64,000 nucleotides of DNA from Ignavibacteria bacterium (GTDB taxonomy: Bacteria; Bacteroidota; Ignavibacteria; Tepidaquicellales; Tepidaquicellaceae). The position numbers and the translations under genes were made by a program. The DNA is taken from contig JADJAH010000019.1 of the NCBI GenBank assembly GCA_016704345.1, positions 62,001 through 126,000 on the forward strand, read 5' to 3'. The notes below the pieces were generated by a model. That model searched no databases and was not told where the DNA came from. It was given only the letters and a program-made list of their open reading frames with translations. How positions within the stretch are numbered: the first letter of the stretch is position 1; each line of letters starts with the position of its first letter. Positions 38,157-46,651 of the stretch are shown here, one piece after another.

Positions 38157-38866
38157 TTATCTGCACATAACTTCATGTCCGGCATTGGTCATTTTTGTTA
38201 CTTCATGAGGACTTATGTATGGAATTCCAAGATTTAGTCCGCGAAGTACGAACAAAACACCCAATAGTAGAACCATCACCGGAACAAGTTTAAGAATCCT
38301 TGTCCGGAACCTTGCCGTAACAAGATTGCCGAACATTGTAACACCAAGCATTACTGGAACTGTACCCAAGCCGAACATAGCCATATACAAAGCACCTTCC
38401 AATGCTCCACCTATTGCAATTGCTCCTCCCAAGCCGATGTAAACAAAACCGCACGGCAGCAATCCGTTCAGCATACCGATGACAGCCATTGAGTAAAACT
38501 GTTCTTTTCTTTCAGCGAAGAATATGTCTTGCTAAAAATAGGAGAGATCAGCTTGTACGCTTTTCCGGCAAGAGGATTTTTCCACTTTATGTAAGTTACT
38601 ATCACAAACAATATCAAGAGTGAGCCGATGAAGACCGATAACCATCTCTGAAGTCCGAACAGGTTTAACCTGTCACCAATAAATCCGAAAATAAAACCAA
38701 GTGAAGCGTATGTCAGAACTCTTCCGGCATTATACGTAATCCTCTTTAACAAAAATCTCAGATCTTTTGAAGATCCTGCACTTAGCGACAATGCAATAGG
38801 ACCGCACATTCCCACGCAGTGAAAACTTCCGGCCAGTCCGATTAATAATGCTGCTAAGTATTCCAT
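38157..38866 (-). CDS. Sulfite exporter TauE/SafE-family membrane protein, frame interrupted
   Basis: A protein of the COG2836 group found next to cbb3 oxidase genes and linked to copper or heme handling during oxidase assembly. Two frames join: 38468-38866 with MEYLAALLIGLAGSFHCVGMCGPIAL, and 38157-38489 with MAVIGMLNGLLPCGFVYIGLGGA. The GSFHCVGMCGP and NGLLPCG motifs are typical. Adding one base to the four-T run at 38505-38508 (plus strand) gives a continuous 236-residue protein with about six membrane helices. It starts 3 bp after ccoH ends and closes the oxidase operon. Confidence 0.85.
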
Positions 38867-38869
38867 GAT

Positions 38870-39328
38870 TCAGTTTATGAAGACACTTTTGTCAATTGCA
38901 TAGCTTTGTCCCGAGCCTGACAGGTTCAATCGTATTTTCCAAAGTCCTTTGGAAAGTGACTGATGTGTAATGACCTGCTTGCCAGATTCATCAGGCATGA
39001 AGCTGATCTTAAAATCCTTTGATGCATCTGAAGGCCGGTAAAAAATTATCTCGCCGGACTTCCCAACCAGGACTCCCGGATCATCAGCATAAATGACTAC
39101 CGAATTTCCATCAGCGTCAGCTTTAACCAGATTACTTATTTCAACAGAATTTTTCTTAAGATCAATTTGCTGCTGGTATTTTAACTCCTGCTCATAATAG
39201 TTGTCAGTTACAAGTTCAACATCTGTTGACATTGAGATAACAGCCATTGAGATCATTGCCAAAGCAAATAATGCTATTGGTAATACAACAAAAATTCGCC
39301 AGCTTATTTTATTGCTCATCTTTTTCAT
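38870..39328 (-). CDS. ccoH: FixH/CcoH-like oxidase assembly protein
   Basis: 152 residues with one N-terminal membrane helix (ISWRIFVVLPIALFALAMISM) followed by VELVTDNYYEQELKYQQQID, the FixH hallmark, and a beta-rich periplasmic domain. I chose the ATG at 39328 because it lies 1 bp after the ccoG stop (TGATATG); the longer frame from 39382 would overlap ccoG by 53 bp and adds no conserved residues. It assists cbb3 oxidase assembly together with CcoG, CcoI and CcoS. Confidence 0.9.
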   Translation of the reverse strand: MKKMSNKISWRIFVVLPIALFALAMISMAVISMSTDVELVTDNYYEQELKYQQQIDLKKNSVEISNLVKADADGNSVVIYADDPGVLVGKSGEIIFYRPSDASKDFKISFMPDESGKQVITHQSLSKGLWKIRLNLSGSGQSYAIDKSVFIN

Positions 39329-39329
39329 A

Positions 39330-40763
39330 TCAATTTGGGGGTCCGATAAATGTTGTATTAATTTCTTCAATGACTTTACCATTCGAAACTGCGTTGATCT
39401 TCAACGGAGTGTTCAATTTCTTGATCTTATCTTTAGGCATGAGAATCAATAGGCTTCCTTCATGAACTTCCATTGGCTTTAAGATTATCTCATTACCAAC
39501 AAGCTTAATTTCTCCTTCACTCTCCGAAAGTTCAAACTTAATCGGCATTTCATTAAAGGTCTTATTGCTCAGCTTGAAGTTGTACATGTTACTTACTTTG
39601 TCTTCACCCTGATTCTGATAAATCATTCCGGGTGTACGAAGTACATTTGCATCAACGTCTTTTCTCTTGGCAAATAAAACTGTTATGGTTGTAAGAAGTA
39701 TGAGTAGTACAGAAATATAACCGATCACTCTTGAAGTCCACTTAAAGCCGCTGCCTGTGCGGATTCCTTCCATAGAATCATATCTGATCAGTCCTCTTGG
39801 AAGATTGATCTTATCCATTATAGAATCGCAGGCGTCAATACACACGGCACAATTGATACACTCGAGCTGTGTACCGTTTCGAATATCAATTCCCGTTGGA
39901 CAAACCACTACACACTGATTACAATCAATACAGTCACCAAGATTCTTTTCCTTCTTTTCAGTCAATTTCCCTCTCGGCTCTCCCCTGTTGTAATCATATG
40001 CTATCACAGTTGTATTCTTATCAAGCAGAACTCCCTGCATCCTGCCATAGGGACAGACAAGAATGCACGCCTGCTCACGGAACCAGGCAAATATAAAGTA
40101 GAAGCCGATTGTAAATACAACAATAGCAATGAATCCGGAAACATGCGCCGAAACAGGCTCATTCATTATTTTCCAAAGAGCATCAACACCGATGATGTAG
40201 GAAAGAAGAGTGTTTGCTATAATAAAAGACAAAATGAAGAAAATCAGATACTTCAATCCCTTTTTAAAAATCTTCGATCCTGTCCATGGAGATTTATTGA
40301 GCTCCATTTGTCTTGTGTAGTCCCCTTCTATCAGATATTCAATTTTTCTGAAAACCAATTCGAGAAATATCGGCTGAGGGCAGATCCATCCGCAGAAGAT
40401 CCTTCCAAAGACAGCAGTAACCAGGAACAAAGAAACAAATACAGTGATCATCAGTAATCCGAACAAATAGAAATCCTGTGGAGTGAATACTGAACCAAAG
40501 AGAATAAATTCTCTTTCGACAATATTGAACAGAAAGAACGGATGCCCGTCGACTTTAATGAATGGCAAGCCAAACAAAATCGCCAGCAAAAAAATACTTA
40601 CAATAGTCCTTGCAGTATAGAATCTTCCCGAAGGTTTCTTCGGATAGATCCACTTTCTGTGACCATCTTTTTCAACTATCGAAATAGTATTTCGAAACGA
40701 CTCATCAGTCTTCTTTATCTCCGGATCTTCAATATTCTCTTTTACTTTCTCCAATCCACTCAA
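39330..40763 (-). CDS. ccoG: Cytochrome c oxidase accessory protein CcoG
   Basis: 477 residues. Membrane-anchored ferredoxin that handles Cu(II) reduction for cbb3 biogenesis. It has several N-terminal membrane helices, a FCGWICPQPIFLE segment, CILVCPYGRMQ and two 4Fe-4S motifs in CIDCNQCVVVCPTGID and CINCAVCIDACD. A C-terminal IgG-like FixG domain follows. It starts directly after ccoP (1 bp apart) and is followed by ccoH. Confidence 0.95.
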   Translation of the reverse strand: MSGLEKVKENIEDPEIKKTDESFRNTISIVEKDGHRKWIYPKKPSGRFYTARTIVSIFLLAILFGLPFIKVDGHPFFLFNIVEREFILFGSVFTPQDFYLFGLLMITVFVSLFLVTAVFGRIFCGWICPQPIFLELVFRKIEYLIEGDYTRQMELNKSPWTGSKIFKKGLKYLIFFILSFIIANTLLSYIIGVDALWKIMNEPVSAHVSGFIAIVVFTIGFYFIFAWFREQACILVCPYGRMQGVLLDKNTTVIAYDYNRGEPRGKLTEKKEKNLGDCIDCNQCVVVCPTGIDIRNGTQLECINCAVCIDACDSIMDKINLPRGLIRYDSMEGIRTGSGFKWTSRVIGYISVLLILLTTITVLFAKRKDVDANVLRTPGMIYQNQGEDKVSNMYNFKLSNKTFNEMPIKFELSESEGEIKLVGNEIILKPMEVHEGSLLILMPKDKIKKLNTPLKINAVSNGKVIEEINTTFIGPPN

Positions 40764-41726
40764 TTATTTGGCTGAATCCTTTGCGGCACCTTCTTTTGAC
40801 ATAGCAGAGTCTTTCTTTACTCCTCCGACTTTTAGTGAATCCATTTTGCTTTTCAATGTATCCTTACCCGTCTTCAAAGAATCAGCTGCGGCTTCAACAT
40901 ATAGCGGACCTTCGGGCGCTTTTCCATTTGGTGGATTAGTCCCTTGTAAAGACAGCACGTAGCTCCCAACTTCCTGCATTGATTTTGGATTGAACTGATT
41001 CTGCCATGCGATCATGCCTTTCGCAGGAACTCCGTATTTAAGAGTCTTAAAAACATTCTTGATACCACCTCCGTGGATCCAGAATTGATCAGTAAGATTT
41101 GGACCAACTGTTCCTTCACCATTGTTGCCGTGACACGGAACACAATTTGCAAGAAAAATCTGTTTGCCGTTGTCAAGAGCTGCCTTGTCTGTTAGCAGTA
41201 CGACCGAATTTTCGTTGATGAATGCGCCGGTCCTTATAAGTTCTTCTCTTTTGAAATTAGCTGCTGTTACTTCATCAGTATATTCCTGCAAAGGAAGGCT
41301 GCCAAAGCCGAGTACGTGATAGTTTAAAATATATACAAAAGCAAAAACTATCGTTCCGTAGAAGAGGATATTAAACCAAGGAGGCACGTTATTATCAAGT
41401 TCCGTTATGCCGTCATAATCTTCATCCATCATCAACTCACGCTCTTGTGAAATCGGTTTCAATCCGGAGATCTTATCATATATACCTTTTAGGATTGACT
41501 TGCGCGGCTCTAAAGCAATTGTGCTTTCACCGTAGTTTGGAGATTCTTTCAGAAGCGGTACGAAGATCGCATTAAGCAGAAGGAAGAATACTGCAAACAG
41601 AATTATGTAATAATTTGTCATGTCAGTATCTTCAACTACAACTGTAGTTGTCTGCGCCATGAGAGGCGCAGTCACTAAAACAAAAGTGATAATAGAAAGC
41701 AACATCAAACTGAATTTATTCTTCAT
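40764..41726 (-). CDS. ccoP: cbb3 oxidase cytochrome c subunit (CcoP-like, monoheme)
   Basis: 320 residues. It has a signal-like first helix and a second helix (about 28-48), a cbb3 N-terminal-domain region YDGITELDNNVPPWFNILFYGTI with a following helix, and one heme c site CVPCH (Cys-Val-Pro-Cys-His) with NGEGTVGPNLTDQFWIHGG. Classical CcoP has two heme sites; one is common in this phylum. The last 45 residues are a Lys/Asp/Ser-rich tail. It feeds electrons to CcoN in the inner membrane. Confidence 0.92.
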   Translation of the reverse strand: MKNKFSLMLLSIITFVLVTAPLMAQTTTVVVEDTDMTNYYIILFAVFFLLLNAIFVPLLKESPNYGESTIALEPRKSILKGIYDKISGLKPISQERELMMDEDYDGITELDNNVPPWFNILFYGTIVFAFVYILNYHVLGFGSLPLQEYTDEVTAANFKREELIRTGAFINENSVVLLTDKAALDNGKQIFLANCVPCHGNNGEGTVGPNLTDQFWIHGGGIKNVFKTLKYGVPAKGMIAWQNQFNPKSMQEVGSYVLSLQGTNPPNGKAPEGPLYVEAAADSLKTGKDTLKSKMDSLKVGGVKKDSAMSKEGAAKDSAK

Positions 41727-41729
41727 TGT

Positions 41730-41905
41730 TTAGTTTTCTTTATTCTCTGAATTCTCAAGTGGAAGATTTTCCATTTCTTCAATGTAGTTCTTGTCGAGCT
41801 TAACTATCCAGAGCGCTGTAGCCGTGAAAAAATCAGAAACAGCAAGAGGGAGAAAATAGGATAGATGTCAATGCCCTCGATACTTTCGAATATTTCTCTG
41901 AACAT
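41730..41905 (-). CDS. ccoQ: CcoQ/FixQ-like small oxidase subunit, frame interrupted
   Basis: Short membrane protein that stabilises the cbb3 complex. The first frame reads MFREIFESIEGIDIYPIFSL and a hydrophobic run, then hits a stop. One extra T in the minus-strand T run (six A at 41827-41832 on the plus strand) restores FTATALWIVKLDKNYIEEME and a stop at 41730, giving 58 residues with one membrane helix. The position between ccoNO and ccoP and the KLDKNYI motif fit FixQ of Bacteroidota. It lies 3 bp before ccoP. Confidence 0.8.
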
Positions 41906-41915
41906 TATTCTCTTT

Positions 41916-44042
41916 TTATTTAATTGCCGAATTTGTGCTCACCTTGATATCGGTTCCAAGCCTCTGCAGATAAGCGATCAAAGCAATTATCTCTTTCCTG
42001 CCGTCAGCGGTAAGTCCGTTTTTCTTTAGTTCAGCAGTAATCTTGTCAGCTTGCTTTTGAAGTTCTTCATTTGCAACACTTTCATATCCGTCAGGATAAG
42101 GAACTCCTAAAGTTCTCATGCCGCTTATCTTTGCCTCGGTTGAGCCGTAATCTATGTCCTGTTCATAAAGCCATCCGTAGGAAGGCATAATAGATCCGGG
42201 TGATATTGATCTCGGATCTGACATATGAAGATAATGCCAGAGGTCAGGATATTTCCGCCCACCCTGTGCAAGTCAGGACCCGGTTCTCTTTGAACCCCAT
42301 TGAAAAGGATGATCATAAACAAACTCTCCTGCTTTTGAATATTCTCCGTAACGTTCTGTTTCAGATCTGAACGGTCTGACCATTTGAGAGTGACATGTAT
42401 AACATCCTTCTCTTACGTAGATATCCCTTCCCTGCAGTTCCAGAGGCGTATATGGTTTCACACTGGAAATTGTGGGGATATTTGATTTGATAAGAAAAGT
42501 AGGTATGAGTTCAACGAGTCCACCAATAAGAATTGCAACTGTTGTCAGTAATGCAAATTTACCCGGCCTTGACTCGAGCCACTTGTGTTTATATTTATGA
42601 GTACCTTTAGTAGGATCGACAAGAGCGGCAGCTTCAGCCTGCTCTTCAGCGACAAGCGAACCGCTTTTCACGGTCTTTACAAGATTATATACCATTACCA
42701 AAGCGCCGATCAGATACAGACTTCCGCCAATTGATCTGATGACATACATCAGGATGATCCTTATAACAGTTTCGAGGAAGTTCGGATACAGAAGAATTCC
42801 TTCCGGAGTGAACTGCTTCCACATAAGTGATTGAGTTATGCCGGCCCAATACAACGGCGCTGCATAAAATACTATACCTAGTGTTCCAATCCAGAAATGA
42901 AAATTTGCAAGTCGATCGGAATGCAGTTTTGTATTGTAGATTCTCGGCAACAACCAGTAAAGCATAGCGAAAGTAAAGAAGCCGTTCCAGCCAAGCGCTC
43001 CAATGTGAACGTGTGCAACAATCCAGTCAGTGTAGTGAGCAATAGCATTGACGTTCTTCAGAGAAAGCATCGGCCCTTCCAGAGTCGACATTCCGTATGC
43101 AGTTACTGCTACGACCATAAACTTGAGGACAGCACTTTCTCTCACTCTATCCCAAGCGCCTCTGAGAGTAAGGAGACCATTTATCATACCTCCCCAGGAA
43201 GGAGCAATTAGCATAATTGAGAAAACTGTTCCAAGTGACTGTGCCCAGTCCGGCAAAGCTGTATAAAGCAAATGATGCGGACCTGCCCAGATATAGATGA
43301 ATATCAAAGACCAGAAGTGAAGTATCGACAATCGATAAGAATAGATTGGCCTGTCAGCCGCCTTAGGAAGGAAATAATACATCAATCCGAGAAATGGAGT
43401 AGTAAGAAAGAATGCAACTGCATTGTGACCATACCACCATTGTACAAGCGCATCCTGAACACCGGCATATACCGGATAACTTTTAAGAAATGAGACGGGC
43501 AGTTCAACTGAGTTAACAATATGAAGTACCGCCACTGTTACAATTGTAGCGATGTAAAACCAAATGGCTACATAAATATGCTTCTCTCTTCTCTTTGCAA
43601 TTGTTCCAAAAACATTGATCGCAAAAACTACCCATATCAATGCAATAAGAATATCAATTGGCCATTCAAGTTCAGCATATTCCTTGCTTGTCGTAACACC
43701 TGCAGGCAGAGTTATTGCTGCCAAAACAATTATCAACTGCCATCCCCAGAAATGAATACTTCCGAGTAATTTGCTGAACATGCTTGCCTTGCATAATCTT
43801 GGCAAGGAATAGTAAACACCCATAAATATTGCATTTCCAACGAATGCGAAAATAACTGCATTTGTATGAAGAGGTCTGATTCTTCCGAACGTTGTATATT
43901 GAAATGCAAAGTTCAGCTCAGGCAGAATTAACTGCAGAGCTGCCAGCAATCCGACAAGCATTCCGACAATTCCCCACACGATCGTTGCAATAGCAAAATT
44001 CCTTACGATCTTATTGTCGTAACTGAATTTTTCCAATCCCAT
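41916..44042 (-). CDS. ccoNO: cbb3-type cytochrome c oxidase fused subunits I/II (CcoN-CcoO), locally interrupted
   Basis: Terminal oxidase: CcoN carries the heme b and heme b3-CuB centre in about twelve membrane helices (residues 1-480; WWYGHNAVAFFLT, WAGPHHLLYTALPDW, and HVHIGALGWNGF). A linker leads to the monoheme CcoO domain with heme site CYTCH in REGCYTCHSQMVRPF. A stop at 42273-42275 splits the CcoO part, but sequence on both sides is in the same frame. Removing one G at 42279-42281 and adding one A at 42252-42254 restores the expected TGPDLHRVGGKYPD segment. Total about 708 residues. The N-O fusion is known in Bacteroidota. Confidence 0.9.
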
Positions 44043-44057
44043 CTTTTGGAATCTCCT

Positions 44058-45269
44058 TTAGTTTATTAAATTAATTTCTTTCATACACTTCTTTATTCTC
44101 TCAAATGCAATTGTGATATCGTTATCAAGGCCGATAGAAAATCTAACAAGTCCGGCACTGAGGCCCATTTGCTTTTGTTCATCTTCAGGTATTTCTGAAG
44201 AAGTACTGTGACCCGGTGAACTGAAAAGAGTCTTAAAGTAACCAAGACTTACTGCCAGATATCCGACTTTCTCTTCCTGCATCCTTGTCATGAGCTTAGA
44301 AGCCTTTTCATAATCGCCGGCATCAACAGCCATCATTCCTCCGTAACCGAAACCATCATTCTTAAGATTTGTTAGCAATTCAAAATCCTTGTTTGACTTT
44401 AGTCCGGGATAATAAACTTTTATTCCAAGCTTCTGAAATTCTTCAGCAAGGAACGAAGCATTCTCGCTGTGCTTTTTCATTCTGACATGAAGGCTGTGAA
44501 GATTTTTAAGAATACTTGCAGCCCGGTAGCTGTCAAGCACAGGACCCAAAAGCATTGTAGCTCCTGAGTTGATATCGGTCAATGTGTTTATGAATTCATT
44601 TGTTGAACAAATGCATCCGGCAACACAATCGCTCGTCCCGTTAATATACTTTGTCAGGCTGTGAATGACAATATCTGCACCAAGACGTTTTGGAGAAATA
44701 ATCATTGGGCTGAACGTGTTGTCTATTATAAGTTTGGCGCCGGCTTGCTTCGAGATCTTTGAAAGTTCCGGAATGTCAGTAACCTCAAGTAACGGATTGC
44801 TGATAGCTTCTCCGTAAATTATTTTGGTCTTATCCGTAATTGCAGCTTTAACAGCTTCAAGATTCTTAAGGTCAACAAACTTGACTTTGATACCAAGCTT
44901 AGGCAGAAAGTTCTTGAACAGTGCATATGTTCCGCCGTACACTGTTCTGCTTGAAACTATCTCATCTCCTGAAGAACAAATATCAAGCACTGTGCAACTT
45001 ATAGCGCCCATACCTGAGGCAGTGACCTGAGCGCTTTCAGTATCTTCCAGGCGAGCAAGAGCATTCGCTAAGAACTTGTTGATCGGATTCCAGTGTCTTG
45101 AATATAAAAAGCATCCTTCAATCTCATGATCAAAGAGTTCCTCCATTTTTTGAGGACTCATGAAAGTGAACGTTGAAGAATCGGTGATCGAAGGATTTAC
45201 ATCACCAAATTCACCAAACACCAGATAGTCGTGTATACTTGTACTCGGGTCAAATTTCATATCATTCAT
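44058..45269 (-). CDS. PLP-dependent trans-sulfuration enzyme (methionine gamma-lyase-like)
   Basis: 403 residues of the Cys/Met metabolism PLP family. The cofactor Lys207 is in HSLTKYINGTSDCVAG, the Asp that binds the pyridine nitrogen is in LIIDNTFSPMI, and the YGGTYALF segment is typical of methionine gamma-lyase/cystathionine gamma-lyase. Family reactions release methanethiol or H2S, or make cysteine; substrate cannot be decided here. It sits inside the cbb3 operon, 15 bp before ccoNO and 2 bp after the SQR-like gene, an unusual location. Confidence 0.88.
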   Translation of the reverse strand: MNDMKFDPSTSIHDYLVFGEFGDVNPSITDSSTFTFMSPQKMEELFDHEIEGCFLYSRHWNPINKFLANALARLEDTESAQVTASGMGAISCTVLDICSSGDEIVSSRTVYGGTYALFKNFLPKLGIKVKFVDLKNLEAVKAAITDKTKIIYGEAISNPLLEVTDIPELSKISKQAGAKLIIDNTFSPMIISPKRLGADIVIHSLTKYINGTSDCVAGCICSTNEFINTLTDINSGATMLLGPVLDSYRAASILKNLHSLHVRMKKHSENASFLAEEFQKLGIKVYYPGLKSNKDFELLTNLKNDGFGYGGMMAVDAGDYEKASKLMTRMQEEKVGYLAVSLGYFKTLFSSPGHSTSSEIPEDEQKQMGLSAGLVRFSIGLDNDITIAFERIKKCMKEINLIN

Positions 45270-45271
45270 AA

Positions 45272-46468
45272 TTAGACAATTCCCATTCTTCTTGAAAGCA
45301 TATAATATTTTTCATGTGCAACTTTTGCCCAATGAGCCTGAGGACCGGGAATTATCATCTCCAGTCCACTGGGTGAAAGCATATGATCTCCAATGATCAT
45401 CAATCCCTGATTCCCTATTGCCAATATAGAGTAAGCATTGATATCACTGAATGAAAGTGATCTTTTTTCCAGTCCGAATATGTCCGCATAAATATTCCAT
45501 GCTGCAGTCTTTGCCATCATTTCCGAAGGGTAGCTGGTTCTCGGAATATTATACTTAACCTCCGTTTCCTCCGGTGGCTCAACATCAACTGCCAACCCGG
45601 CCGCATAAATTTCAGGGAAATCGTGATGCCTGTATTCGTCATTGGTTTCAATGAACCCGTGTTCATTCCCCAGGCCGGGCGAATTCTTAACAGGATTTGA
45701 TCCTGAAAAACGCGGAATGATCATAGTGTATCGTGATAAGATCTCTCTGTTGTCTTCGAGGATAATTTTTTCTGGTAAGACTTCCTTTATGGATGCATCA
45801 GTTATCCATTTAAAATTGTACTTTTTGAAAAGCCGCTCTCCTATCTCCTGAATATTCGCTATTCCTCCTATTCCAAGATGTCCCAGAAATGGTTCGGAAG
45901 TAATAAAAGTAATTGGGGAATTAGAGATCATGCCGGCTTTTGCCAATTGATATTGAGCGTTGAAGAGAAACTCATAAGCTGAAGCGAAATATGCCGTGCC
46001 CTGAGCAGCTGCAACAACAAGCGGTCCGCCATGCGTCAGATAATCACTCCAGGCTTTCTTTGCTTCCCTGGCGCAGTCCAGATTACAGATACAATGGCTG
46101 TATTTTCCAGGACCTGATCCGGGAATACTTTCATAGTCGGGCTCAAAGCCTGTTGCAATGACCAAATAATCATAAGGAAAATATTCATCATGAAGCCACA
46201 CCTGCTTATTCTCAGGATCGAACCTGACGATCTCAGCTTCGAAAAATTTTATATCTCTTTGAAAAAGCGGAGGTCTAACATCAAACATAATATCTTCCTC
46301 TTTTCTCAATCCGAAAGGATACCAAATAAGAGATGGTACAAAGACAAAATTCGGACTCTTGCCGATCACAATTACTTCATGATCAGATCCTACTAGCTGT
46401 TTCAGTTCTATCGCAGCAGTAAAGCCTGCAAAGCTGTTTCCAGCAACTACAATATTCATTCTTTTCAT
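45272..46468 (-). CDS. SQR-fold FAD-dependent oxidoreductase lacking the catalytic cysteine pair
   Basis: 398 residues related to sulfide:quinone reductase and NDH-2: FAD motif VVAGNSFAGFTAAIEL (7-22), YDYLVIATGFEPDY, and a late FPEIYAAGLAVDVEPPEET segment. The only cysteines are Cys126, Cys128 and Cys132. At the position of the essential SQR Cys160 (GASCxGPAYEF) there is Tyr160 in GTAYFASAYEF, and the last 266 residues contain no Cys at all. The redox disulfide of true SQR is therefore absent. It may still reduce quinone from another donor. It is cotranscribed with the PLP lyase and the oxidase. Confidence 0.82.
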   Translation of the reverse strand: MKRMNIVVAGNSFAGFTAAIELKQLVGSDHEVIVIGKSPNFVFVPSLIWYPFGLRKEEDIMFDVRPPLFQRDIKFFEAEIVRFDPENKQVWLHDEYFPYDYLVIATGFEPDYESIPGSGPGKYSHCICNLDCAREAKKAWSDYLTHGGPLVVAAAQGTAYFASAYEFLFNAQYQLAKAGMISNSPITFITSEPFLGHLGIGGIANIQEIGERLFKKYNFKWITDASIKEVLPEKIILEDNREILSRYTMIIPRFSGSNPVKNSPGLGNEHGFIETNDEYRHHDFPEIYAAGLAVDVEPPEETEVKYNIPRTSYPSEMMAKTAAWNIYADIFGLEKRSLSFSDINAYSILAIGNQGLMIIGDHMLSPSGLEMIIPGPQAHWAKVAHEKYYMLSRRMGIV

Positions 46469-46492
46469 TTTCGGACTTCTGAGATTAAAATT

Positions 46493-46651
46493 TTACAAAT
46501 CCTTTCTTGATTCGTCTTCATCAAACAGCATCCTTACGGACGGAGTAAATCTGTCCTCATACTGATCATTCTTAACAGACCAAATGAATGCCAAGAGAAA
46601 ACCCGTTGCAACTATCAAACTTGCTCCTATCAACACCAATATTACACTCAT
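46493..46651 (-). CDS. ccoS: cbb3 oxidase assembly protein CcoS
   Basis: 52 residues: one N-terminal membrane helix (VILVLIGASLIVATGFLLAFIW) followed by SVKNDQYEDRFTPSVRMLFDE, matching CcoS, where the segment after the helix is a conserved acidic tail. Its ATG overlaps the ccoI TGA stop (ATGA at 46648-46651), so translation is coupled. It is needed for cofactor insertion in cbb3 oxidases of other bacteria. Confidence 0.92.
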   Translation of the reverse strand: MSVILVLIGASLIVATGFLLAFIWSVKNDQYEDRFTPSVRMLFDEDESRKDL

